Shown here: piece by piece, positions 34,342 through 45,700 of the stretch
How positions within the stretch are numbered: the first letter of the stretch is position 1
Layout of the letters: the number at the start of each line of letters is the position of its first letter
Source: Tribonema minus
Taxonomy: Eukaryota > Sar > Xanthophyceae > Tribonematales > Tribonemataceae
Assembly: GCA_017506865.1 (NCBI GenBank)
Contig: JAFCMP010000479.1
Coordinates: 310,001 to 374,000 of the forward strand
Length of the DNA: 64,000 nt
Direction: 5' to 3'
Program-made: the position numbers and the translations under genes
Notes under the pieces: model-generated
What the model saw: the letters and a program-made list of their open reading frames with translations, nothing else
Database searches by the model: none
What the model was told of the DNA's origin: nothing

Positions 34342-36225
34342 ATGGCATGGCAACACGAGCCTGGCCTACCGGCAGAGAAGCTGCCATTGGCAATTAAGGT
34401 GCACGCGCGGGAGGTGGTGCTGGGGGAGCCACTGGTGTCAGATGCGGCAGAAAGACGAGCGAGGAAGCGGCAGCGAGAGGAGTCCAAAAAAAATTACCAC
34501 GTCGCATCTCTCGTGTTGACTTGTCGTCATAGTGGGACTGATCATTGGATTGACACTGGCAACTGACGATGGGGCCAGGCGTTTCATGTCATTCATCGCT
34601 GCCTTTGCCGGTGAGTCATAAGTCTGGCAACTACTAGTTGGCGACAACGAAATCAGGATTCATCTTGTTGACGTACCTCGACGGCAGCGGCGGAGGGTCG
34701 TGCTCACTAGAAATCTTGGTGTGAATTTGCGTCATCACATCGAGCAGCCACCTTTAGCTTGTGGCGGTCCTTTCACACCCCATGTGTCATAAGCTGCTCC
34801 TATCGTCATTTCCTACATGTGCACATCCCATCGGTGTCAAGCCCGTGAGCATGCATTCAGTGATCGAGGCACCACAAACAACGCATCTTCAAGTGCACAC
34901 TACTGCAAGCATTGCAGATCAATTAAGTGATTGATTATCATTCCTCAATACGTGCAGGGCTTGTCTACCTCATGGATGCTTTCTGCAACAGCGACACCTT
35001 CAACTGCCTCTGGAACGCCAACTCATCGCACGGCGCTGTCGATGTGTCGAAAAGCTGTTGCAGCTGCAGCGAACGGCGCCTGAGATCACCGCGTGCATGC
35101 AGTGCTACCACTACAAGGACAGACGCAGCTCAACCCACACGCATGCGGATGGCACGACAGAGCAGGTCAGCACACGCTTCGGCATGCTTCAGTACCGAAG
35201 AGCCTCTTTTTGTGGGTACCGAAGAGCACATTTTTATGGGTACATGCCGAAGTATCTTCACCGTGAAGTTCGTCAGGCAGCTGCTCCACACAGCTGTCCT
35301 TTCACCAGGATGAGCGGCTATGTGCGTCATTTATGGCATCGTGTCATTTTGCTGAGGCGTTAGCTGACCATCTGTTGGCAAGTTCAAGATGTAATTGAAG
35401 TTATTGCAGGCACTGAGCCGCGCATACTTCAAAGTACTACACAGAAAATGCTATGTGAAGATGACTTGCTCAAACATCTGCCGGCATTACAATGTCTTCC
35501 AGACTTCAGAGCTCTGTCGCGCGTACCGCCTGAGGCGGCATGGCAGACAGACAGACTGCATCTTATGTGCATGCAGACCATTGATGTATCATGCACACCA
35601 TTGAGAGCAATTGCACACCCAATTATGTATATCAATGAGCATATCATTGAGAGAGAGTATGTAGTGCCCCACAAATGCTTGCTACAGTACCTGTTCGCCT
35701 CTGCAGCTGAAGCTGATCAGCTGGTCGAACGAGAGCTTCAGAACTGATGCCACCGTACTGTTCTCTCGGTCTGCAATTGCAGCGCTCAGAGACGTCGGAC
35801 AATCGCGTCACCACGCACCGCGCCACCAGCGAGTTCCAGTTTGAGCACTGGCGCGACATGTCAGAGCCGCCCTACACGGTGACGCGCCCTTCTGACATTG
35901 TGCGCCTGCACCTGCGCATCGAAATCAAATACGGCACGAGGCCACGGCACGCGCGCATGCGGCCGTGTGCCTGGCGCTGCGCGATCTGCACGCGAACCGC
36001 GACGCCCACTTCGAGTTTGAAGAGAAGGTTGAAGTGGAGGGTATGGTGCCGCACATGTTGCTGCTGCCGGAAGATGGGAGTTCGCAACCGTGGTGGATGT
36101 CTTGGCAGTGGTATGCGGCGTCGGTGTTTGTGTTTCTGAGCTGGCCGTACAGAATGGCGCTGGAGGCGTCTACCGTCGAGGTCATTTACGTGCTGGCAAA
36201 AGAGGTGTACATAGCAGAGCCATAG
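34342..36225 (+). pseudogene. TMEM151-like copy 2, broken by three frame shifts
   Basis: Exon equivalents are 34342-34615, 34958-35165 and 35783-36225, with the same splice sites as copies 1 and 3. Exon 1 has one extra T near 34521, inside the first membrane segment. Exon 2 has an 8-base insertion near 35043-35050 (GATGTGTCGAAAAG against GAAAAG). Exon 3 lacks one G near 35938 (GGCACGAGGCC against GGCACGGAGGCC). Each alone would truncate the protein. Remaining codons are still close to the intact copies, so inactivation is recent. Confidence 0.85.
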
Positions 36226-37995
36226 CCAATGCTGTGTCAGGCGCTGCTTGTTGTTGTCTGTGCGTGGCGTTGTTGCGTTGTCTGTGCGTGGTGCTGTTGC
36301 TTGTGGTTTGTGGTGCTGCTGCCGTGCTGGGGGGCATTGATATGTCGAGTGTTGTTAGCAACTGCTGGTAGCAGTTGCAGTGCATAGCATGTGCTGTTGT
36401 TTCGCATCAAGCATGTCAATTATGTGAGCGCAATGGCGCAGCCCGCCTGGCTCATGTTCATATAAACCTTGTCAGCGGTTACAACTGCTCATTTATGGCA
36501 GCAGGCAGTACCCCTTGCTGTGTCGCACGCGTCATTTCTATGCAGACATGCTCTCACTTCGCAACACAAAATTGTGGGATAAGAGAACACTTTTAAAGAA
36601 AGTGTTCACCGTAATGGCAGTAAGTTTTGGGATGAGAGTAAGTTGAGAAAGTGTTCACCATCATGGCAAGGTCATGTGGCGCCGCATACATGCATCTGCA
36701 GTTACTGTAGCAAAAACAACACACAAGCTTATCCAAAGTCGTGTGTGCTTCGGACCATTGCAAACATTTGGAGCTGGTAATTGCAATAGCAGCCCTGAGA
36801 GCGGGGGAAGCGGACGTTGCGGGCGCATAGAGTAGGTTGGTGGCACAGGCTTCGCCGCTCTAGGCTTAACCCATGCCGTACTTAATGGTGGCCTTAAAAT
36901 GGCCCAAACCGTAAGAGTATCACCCTGTCGCCAATCTGTGATGTTAAAGCTTTTTAACAGCAGTTTGAGGCAGGTTTGCCTTCGCCATGATGTTCACTCA
37001 TGTTGTCCGGTGAGGTTGGTGCTGCTGGGTGGCGGGTTGGCTAAGCCTGCCTTGCGGTCCTCTCTTGTCTAAATTGCATTTTGCATCAGCTTTCAATTGT
37101 GGAATCTATGCCTGAATGCCCACCCTGCTTTGTGTTGTGATCATCAAGACTTTGCGTGGCATGCGATGATGGATTGTGCCATGGATATGCGCGGCGGCGA
37201 CAAAAAACTTGCCTGACAAGGGGCACTTCAATACTAGTAGTGATAGATGCCACTACACTGTAGGGCGGACAGTAGGTAGCATTACAACTCACACAACGGG
37301 CTGTTGTTATATCCATATTTTTGTGCACGCAAAAACCGAGAGAGGCCCTGCGCATCATGCAGCCCACTGTCAAGCACTCTTTGAAGTGCAGATATATCAG
37401 GTGCAGGCAACAAAACGTCAACACGTGTGCAGACACGCCCCCGGCATGCAGCACAGCCCCTTGTCACAGTGGTCACCGCAGTTGCTGCGGTGACGTCGCT
37501 CAAGGTTGCAGCACCTATCAAATTGCAAATGTGGCGCAGTAGACATCGGCACAACTGGTGCCACACATATTATGGCGCGGTCTCTGAGCATGACTTCGTC
37601 TCTAGGAACATAGGCACAAACTGGTGAGCTACGCCCCCGGTGTCATGGCGCGGTCTCTGAGCATTTCCAGGTGCACACGCCATCATGCGGATGCCACTTC
37701 ACCCACACCCATAAACCGCAAAGATGAGTGACTGCACAACATGGACAAAGCAGCGATGCAGACCAGGTTTCTGCCTTGTGCTTCCTTGGGCACCCAGTAT
37801 GTGTGGTTTTTGCATTGAACATGCTGAATGTGGCTCATAAGGGATGGCAAGCTAGACGCACTGACAGCGTGTGTCCGCTGCTCGACCATCATGATGGTAC
37901 AACACATCAAGAAGAGGCAGTATGTCGCAAGCGAGCATGACAGAGGCTGCATGTGCACCACGCGCTGCGATTTCTCAGCTGCCCTGAGATGCACT

Positions 37996-38106
37996 TTAGC
38001 GCTTTGGCACACACGCAATGTCCGTCTTGCACTTTGTCAGCTCGCGCAACGCCATCGTCGCATAGGCACCGGGTTTCAGCGAAAACTCCACAACGGCCTC
38101 TTGAAG
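37996..38106 (-). pseudogene. PUS7 C-terminal tail copy in array unit 2
   Basis: Same structure as 33327-33437, reading LQEAVVEFSLKPGAYATMAL and RELTKCKTDIACVPKR and then TAA. Starts at the same breakpoint base and has no upstream exon. Confidence 0.88.
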
Positions 38107-38660
38107 GAGCATTGCCCACGCGTGTGCCCACCACAGTACGCATGCATGGACCTGATGCCTGAGATCCCTTTTTTGTCACGCTGATTCTGACAACCCACCA
38201 AATGAAATGCGCCGCTGGCAGCAGCCTGGACCAGCGCGTACTGAACTGGACTCTGCCAGTAAATTCTGGTTTTTGCTGTGTGTGTCGACGATAGACGCGT
38301 GAGGCAGGTGCCGCCCACAACGATCGGGTCGACACCTTGAAGATACCCAAGCCTTGTGAGCTGTACCAAGTCCTGTCGAACCTCTGAGTGCACCGACGAG
38401 CGCGCACACGAACAGTGAGTGCACAATGAAATGTCGAAGGCGCGTGGAAACCGAGAGTTGTATTAGGTGTAGGTTAAGGGTAGTGGGGATCGGGCCTTGC
38501 GAGTTATTACTACAGTAACTGTTGCAGTGCACATAGCACCTGAACGTGCATCAAGCCAGTGGATATGACTCGCATTGAAGACAGGGGGGAGGGGGAGGGA
38601 GCAATATTGGCTGCATCACAGCTGCATCAGCTCAGGCCTTCTGAATCAGTGTCAGGATCC
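38107..38660. repeat. Cyclin-Y/TMEM151 intergenic copy, unit 3 left end
   Basis: Near-identical to 33438-33990; 5' flank of TMEM151 copy 3. Confidence 0.8.
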
Positions 38661-39012
38661 TGGTCCGCGATCTTCTTGCAACACTGGCCACCTACATAGG
38701 TACCTTCCCTGCAACGCCCTCATACCTCCAGCCCGAGGGTCAACAATTGTCACTCAGCTCCTTCGGCGGTCGCAAAAAAAAAACGTTTTCGAAATTTCTC
38801 GGAGGGGAACGCGACGAACGATCCGGGGACCGCCCCGCAGTGGGGTTTGCTGTGGCGCCTTCCCTCCCCTGTGATCAAAGATAAGATACCGCCGTCCGAT
38901 CCTACGAAAGCCTACAGCGCGAAATCTTCCACTGTAGCACCAACGATTGCCCCAGCGCCGATTGCTGCCCGACAATCTTGGGGATAATCCCCAAGCGACA
39001 ATCTAAGTCGAC

Positions 39013-41079
39013 ATGGCATGGCAACACGAGCCTGGCCTACCGGCAGAGAAGCTGCCATTGGCAATTAAGGTGCACGCGCAGGAGGTGGTGCTGGGGGAGC
39101 CACTGGTGTCAGATGCGGCGGAAAGACGAGCGAGGAAGCGGCAGCGAGAGGAGTCCGAAGAAAAAGAAGACGTCGTATCTCTCGTGTTGACTGTCATCAT
39201 AGTGGGACTGATCATCGGAGTGACACAGGCAACTGACGATGACGCCAGGGGCATCATGTCATTAATCGCTGCCTTTTTCGGTGAGTCATAAGTCTGTCAA
39301 GTAATAGCTGACGACAATGACAATCAGGGTCCATCTTGTTGAAGTATCTCGAAGGCACGGCGGGGTCGTGCTCACTAGAATCTTGGTGTGAAATTGCGTC
39401 ATCACATCGAGCAGCCACCTTTAGCATGTGGCAGTCCTTTCACGCCCGATATGTCATATGCTGCTCTTATGGTCACTTTCCACCTGTGCACATCCCTTCC
39501 CTGTCAAGCCCGTGAGCATTCAGCAATCGAGGTACCATAACAACCGCATCTCCAAGTGCACACCACTGCAAGCATCGCAGGTGAATTAAGTGATTGACTA
39601 TCATTCCCCAATACGTGCAGGGCTGGCCTACCTCGTGGATGCCTTTTGCATCAGCACGACCTTCAAGTACCTCTGGAATGCCAACTCATCGCACGGCGCT
39701 GTCGAAAAGCTGTTGCAGCTGCAGCAAACGCCGCCAGAGATCACCGCGTGCGTGCAGTGCTACCACTATAAGGACAGTCGCAGCTCAACCCACACGCGTG
39801 CGGATGGCACGACAGAGCAGGTCAGCACACGCTTCGGCATGCTTCAGTACCGAAGAGCACATTTTTTTGTGGGTACATGCCCAAGTATCATTCACCGTGA
39901 AGTTCATCAGGCAGCTGCTCCACACAGCTGTCCTTTCACCAGGATGGGCGGTTATGTGCGTCATTTGTGGCATCGTGTCATTTTGCTGAGGCGCTGTGCT
40001 GATCGTGTCCATCTGTTGGCAAGTTCAAGATGTAGTTGAAGTTGTTGCAGGCACTGAGCTGCGCGCTGATTCACGCTGATTCATACTTTTCAGTACTACA
40101 CAAAAAATGCGATGTGAAGATGACTTGCTCACACATCTGTAGGGCTGCAAAAAAGGGTATTTTGAAGTTTATTTTGGAGTTCAAGTGCCCCTTTTGTGGC
40201 AGACTGTATGCTCGGAATTGAGCAGACTCACCGCATGCCCCACAAATACGCCCTTCACGCAGCATAATATCATGTTGAAGCTTGCTTACGACTTATTCCT
40301 GGTTGCCAAATACGTCCCAAATACGCCGTATTTGTGTGGCCAACTACGTTTTTTTGCAACCCTACACATCTGCCAGCATTAAAATGTTTTCCAGACTTGA
40401 GAGCTTTGTGTTGCGCATATCGCCTGGGGCGGCATGGCAGACAGACAGACTGCATCCCATGTGCATGCAGACCATGGACTCATTGTACTTCAACGAGCAG
40501 ACCATTTGAGAGAGTGGCGCACCACAAAATTGTGCTACAGTACCTGTTCGCCTCTGCAGCTGAAGCTGATCAGCTCTTCGAACGAGAGCTTCAGAGCTGA
40601 TGCCACCGATCTGTTCTCTCGTTCTGCAATTGCAGCGCTCAGAGTCGTCGCACGAGCGCATCAACACGCACCGCGCCACCAGCGAGTTCCAGTTTGAGCA
40701 CTGGCGCGACATGTCAGAGCTGCCCTACGTGGTGACGCGCCCCTTTGACATTGTGCGCCTGCACCTGCGCATCAAAATTAAATACGGCACGGAGGCCACG
40801 GCACGTGCGCACGCGGCCATGTGCCAGGCGCTGCGCGATCTGCACGCGAACCGCGACGCGCACTTTGAGTTTAAAGAGACGGTAGTGGTGGAGGGTATGG
40901 TGCCGCACATGCTGCTGCTGCCAGAAGATGGGAGTTTGCGACCGTGGTGGATGTATTGGCAGTGGTATGCGGCGTCGGTGTTTGTGTTTCTGAACTGGCC
41001 ATACAGGATGGCGCTGGAGGCGTCTACTGTCAAGGTTACTTACGTGCTGGCAAAGGAGGTGTACATAGCAGAGCCATAG
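39013..41079 (+). CDS. TMEM151-like multi-pass membrane protein, copy 3
   Basis: Intact paralogue of copy 1. Exons 39013-39280, 39621-39820 and 40636-41079 join in frame (303 codons). It keeps the basic N-terminal cluster, both N-terminal hydrophobic segments (VVSLVLTVIIVGLIIGVT, GIMSLIAAFFGGLAYLVDAF), the CYHY motif, EHWRDMSE and the C-terminal hydrophobic stretch FVFLNWPYRMALEAS ending EVYIAEP. Differences from copy 1 are mostly conservative, and one residue is lost after CYHYKD. Intron 2 contains a 224-bp hAT-type insertion absent from the other copies. The gene converges on PUS7, with 1.7 kb between stop codons. Confidence 0.82.
40141..40364. mobile_element. hAT-type MITE in TMEM151 copy 3 intron 2
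   Basis: 224-bp insertion with terminal inverted repeats TAGGGCTGCAAAAAA and (reverse complement of the right end) TAGGGTTGCAAAAAAA. It is flanked by a perfect 8-bp target duplication CACATCTG (40133-40140 and 40365-40372). Copies 1 and 2 have a single CACATCTG or AACATCTG at the corresponding site, i.e. empty sites. The 8-bp duplication and TAG-starting ends are typical of hAT elements. It has no coding capacity. Confidence 0.88.
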
Positions 41080-42796
41080 CCAATGCTGTGTCAAGCGCTC
41101 TTTTGTTATCTGTGCGTGGTGTTGTTGCTTATATCCAAACTCACAAACTGTCAACCACACCCCTCGTTCTTATCACCTCCGTACACGGCTTCAGCGGGCA
41201 TGGTGCTGCCGTGCTAGCTGGCACTGGTATGTTGAGTGTTGGCAGCAACAGCTGGTAGCAGTTGCGGTGCAGGAGCATGTTGTTGTTTCGGGTCAAGTAC
41301 GATCATGTGAGGGCAATGGCGCAGGCCCACTGGCTCATGTTCATGTGGTACAACCATGTCAGCGGTTACAAATGGTCATTTATGGCAACAGGCAGTACCC
41401 CCTTGCTGTGTCGCACCTGTCATTTCTATGCAGACATACTGACATCAAACAAACACTTCCCAACTACCAGCAGCAAGATTGTGGGATAATTTGATGAGTG
41501 TACGGTGATTTTGTCTTTTAACCGAGAGCACTTCACTGAAATGGTCATGTCGTGCCGCATGCATGCATCTGCAGTAGCAGAAGTCACGAGTGCTTCGTCC
41601 ATTGCAAACATCTACATGTAGCTGGTAACTGCAACAACAGGCCTGTGGGCGGGGGAAAGGGGACATTACGGATGCATGGAGCAGGTTGTTGGCGCAAGAA
41701 TCCCTGCGCTAAGCTTAATCCTGACTCTGATTAGGGCAGACCTTACAACGGCCCTACCCTTGGGGCTGTGAAAGAGCATCAGATCACCTATCTGAGGCTA
41801 CAAAGCTTCAAGAAGTTTTCAAAGAAGAATTGCCTTCGTTATTGACGCTCACTTCTGTTGTCAGGAGGTTACAGCTGCTGGGTGTGGGGGTGGCTAGGCC
41901 TGCCTTGCAGTCCTCTCTTGTCTTCAGAAATTGCACTTTGCATCAGCTTCCAATCTTGGAATCCAAGCCTGACGGTCCATCCGCCTTGTGTTGTCAAAAC
42001 TTTGCTCATCAAGACTGTGCATGGCATGCGGTGATGAATCGTACCATTTAAATGGCACCAGCGACAAAAAGCATGCCTGACAAGGGGCATTTCAATATTT
42101 GCTCGTGATGGATGCCACTACTGTAGGGCGGACAGTAGGTTGCATTTTAACTTCACACAGCGGGCTGTCATATTCATACCATTGTGCACGCAAACACCGA
42201 GAGAGGTCATGAGAGGCCCTGCGCATTGTGCAGCCCACTCAAGCACTCTTTGAAGCGCAGATATATCAGGCGCAGGCAACAAAACGTTGACAAGTGTGCA
42301 GACACGCTCCCCGTATGCAGCACAGCCCCGCATTGCCACAGTGGTCACCGCAGCAGCTGCAGTGATGTCGCTCAAAGCGGTTGCAGTGCCGAATAAATTG
42401 CAAATTTGATGCAGTAGACATCAGCACAAACTGGTGAGCAACGCCCCAACGCGGTGTCCGAGCATCTTTGAGTGCACACAGCATCATATGCACATCACTG
42501 CAGCCACAACACATAGCACACCACCCAGGGGCAACATCCCTGTCAAGGTGAGCGACCGCGCAACATTGAAGAGTAGCAAGACAGACCAGGCATTTGCTGC
42601 CGCCTTGTGCTTCCTAGGGCACTCAGTATGAGTGATTCGTGCATTGAACATGCTGAATGTGGCTCATAAGCGATGTGAGGTTGACACGCTAACAGCGCAT
42701 GTCCACTGCTCAATCATGGTGCAACCTATCAGGAAGAGGCAGTATGTCGTAAGTGAGCACGACAGAGGCTGCAAGTGCACCACGCGCTGCGATTTC

Positions 42797-45700
42797 TCAG
42801 CTGCCCTGAGATGCACCTTGGCGCTTTGGCACACACGCAATGTCCGTGTTGCACTTTGTCAGCTCGCGCAACGCCATCGTCGCATAGGCGCCGGGCTTCA
42901 GTGCAAACTCCACAACGGCCTCTTGAAGGGCAGCTTTGCTGTCAGTCGACGTCGCTGCAGTGTCAGTTGATGCTGTGCCATCGTCAGCTGCAGTTGTGGC
43001 AAGCTGCCAGCGCATGTCGGTTGGCATGCACAGGAGTGGCCTGTAGGTGCCCTTGAGTGTGTAGCCCTGACGGTCAAACTTGACACCATCTGTGACAGCG
43101 CAAGCAAACAAGAAGTGCGTGTGTACATACCATTCGTATGGTCATGTTACAGGCACGCAGAGGCTTGCACTATGCTTGTAAATTTATTTTCGCAAGCTAT
43201 AAGAAGACTCAACATGAAGCATCGTGCATGCCGCGCACGCACATGCCACAGCACCTTGCATAATCTCCTCAGTGGGAATTGTTGCCTACATAGCCGCAGC
43301 TCAAGCTCGCATCTTGACATGGCATCGCCAGAAGGCAACAATAGTACGTCTGTCACGACACTGTTGGGAATTAGAGATCAAACTAACAGCAACAGAATGA
43401 CGCACACCGAGTAGGTGTACTAGCCGGGTGTAGTCAATGTACAGGTCATGCCTGAAGTCGCCTCAAGCATACTGCACTTGCAGGCGCGCCGCATAAATAG
43501 CAACAGCAACATGCTTGCCACAAGTGACTGTGGAAACTAATGCGCGGCAAGCAACCCACACGCCTCCAGCAATTGCTGCTCGACACACATGTCCAAATCA
43601 CGAGAGTCAAATGTGTGACCTCAACTGCACTTCTTGATGTTGTGCGGTTCTATGCATTGCGGTTATTGCACACGAGCCATGTCCTTCATTTTTTTTTAGA
43701 AAGGAGTGCAGTATTCTCAATACATGCACGCATTCTCATACTCGTACTCACTCATACTCATACTCACTCATACTCATACTCACCATCATCAATCGTCTGC
43801 CGATACAGCTCGCCCACACAGTGGTGTGGGTACTGCACCGAGCGGCCCGGCATTGGCAGCACTACTCGGGAGAATAGGGCTCTTCGTTCATCTTCTGGCA
43901 CTTCAGCACCTGTAGAGCCAACACACAGCCACCAACGTCAGATTGAGATGATCTCATTGCAGCTGCACACCATTGGTGTCGCATCACGGTGATTTCAATG
44001 AACAACAACAAGAGCCCTCAACACAAGTTGATGCCAGGAAATAAGCACCATGAAAGCGTCCCAGGTGATATGTTGGTGGCGGTCATGTGTGCACATTTGC
44101 ACATGTAACAGCGCTCTGATCTGGTGGTCAGTTGCACACATGTGGGCAGTGGAAGCAGTGCGATACCACCAGACCATAGGCCACTGCCCTAATCTGGCAG
44201 TTGGTGGTCAAGCAGATGCTGTGACAGCACACAACAGCGGCAGTAGTACATGGATAAATAAGAAATGTCGCAGCCGCAGGAAGAGTCACAGACACCAAAT
44301 GACTTGACACAAGTATGAGCGTGCAACACATCTTCCCAAGCGTCATTGCCTTGATTGCGGTTTGAAGTGGACCAACAGCCAAACTGGCATGGCCCCTCAG
44401 GCGCAACATATGTACGTGCGCATGCTGTGCCCACAACACCTTCATGTACGTGGTCGCGCACCATGACTGCAGGCAATCAGTCCGGCAATGTCCAGCTTGC
44501 TACACAATTAAAAAGCATCAGGGGTGCATGCAGGTGCAAGGGTCATGGTTGAACATTGTGCTCCTCGGTCGCATTGGCCAAGCTGACCACCGCTGCACCG
44601 TGCAGTCAGATAACCACGAGTCCAGGCGTTGAGCACCCGGCAGCAAGTGGCAAATGTGCCGGCTCTCACTCGAAGAAGCAACCAACACGCCACTGATCGG
44701 GGTTTGCTGCACAATGCATCACGACTGCGCAGGTGTGACGTTTGTAGTGCGTCATTGTGCTCAACTACCTACGCAGCCACATCGGCCACCGCTACAATGC
44801 ATGCATCATGGTACCCGCAAGCGCGAGCAAGCAGCAGCGCACGTGGTTACAACCATAGGCCCCAACCGGCAGCAATGAGCAATGAAAGTGCGGTGATGCT
44901 CACCTAGTACTGTCGGCGGGCCGGTTTCACCATCAGGAAGAGCAATGAGATCGCCAGCCACGGCTACCGGACCGAGCTGCGAGACTCGCACGCTGGCCAT
45001 CTTGTTCCACATGTATGCCTGCAAAGTGACAGTGACCCGCAAGGTTAGCCAGTAGCTTTGCGGCTCTCAGCTTGCATCTGTTACCTGAGAGTCGCTGTTG
45101 GCGATGCAAGTAGCTCAGTACCAAGTTTCAGCAGGTGATGTGTTTGACTGTTGAAAATGAGTCTTGTGGAGACAGGAGATAACCGATTCAGCGGACGAGG
45201 TGGCAGGTCTAAAGATCATGCAGGCAACAAGAGTCACAAGTTGGTGGGGTCACCGTCCAATCATGTTTACCAATAGGTGAGCAGAACACTACGATTGCAC
45301 AGCGGTGCGGAAACTGCGCAGCAAGGTGGATGATGCCAGTGCAAGGCTTTAACTGCACCAAGCAAGTTAGTTCTACATCCGTCAGCAAGAGCAGACTTAT
45401 TCAAACATGGGGGCTGCCAATCAAGAGGTAACAGGAGTCACATGATGGCTCAACACACTCCAGTCAGGCCTCGGTGAGGTAGTTGCGCATCGCTGAACAT
45501 GCATTTGAGTACAGGGTGAAGTGACGCAGGTCTGTCCACACCAGCTGAATGAGGCTTGCATTTGTTTGTTGACATTCCGCCTAATCAATAACCTCCCTAC
45601 TGAAGCAAGGTTTTCCATATAGGCTCAACAACGCGCCTGCAGAGGCTGCAGCGAGCGCTGATGGCGGCGGGGCAGGAAGTCTACTTGGTATGACTGCCGC

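Larger units (their letters stand above)
27961..42928 (+). repeat. Three-unit chimeric tandem array (cyclin-Y flank, TMEM151, PUS7 tail)
   Basis: Unit 1 is about 27961-33437, unit 2 33438-38106 and unit 3 38107-42928. Units 2 and 3 match at a constant offset of about 4670 bp. Each unit holds, left to right, cyclin-Y upstream sequence, a complete or broken TMEM151-like gene and about 2 kb of shared 3' spacer. Units 1 and 2 then end in a PUS7 C-terminal tail copy; in unit 3 the tail is the genuine PUS7 gene. Homology to PUS7 stops at the same base in all copies, after CCTCTTGAAG (33437, 38106, 42928). This marks the duplication breakpoint joined to cyclin-Y flank. Spacers 31582-33326, 36226-37995 and 41080-42796 hold no other gene. 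Confidence 0.9.

Noticed and set aside
27961-42928. CRISPR, bacterial operon or prophage structure
   Set aside because: All recognisable genes are eukaryotic and spliced; the repeats are long tandem gene units and transposable elements.
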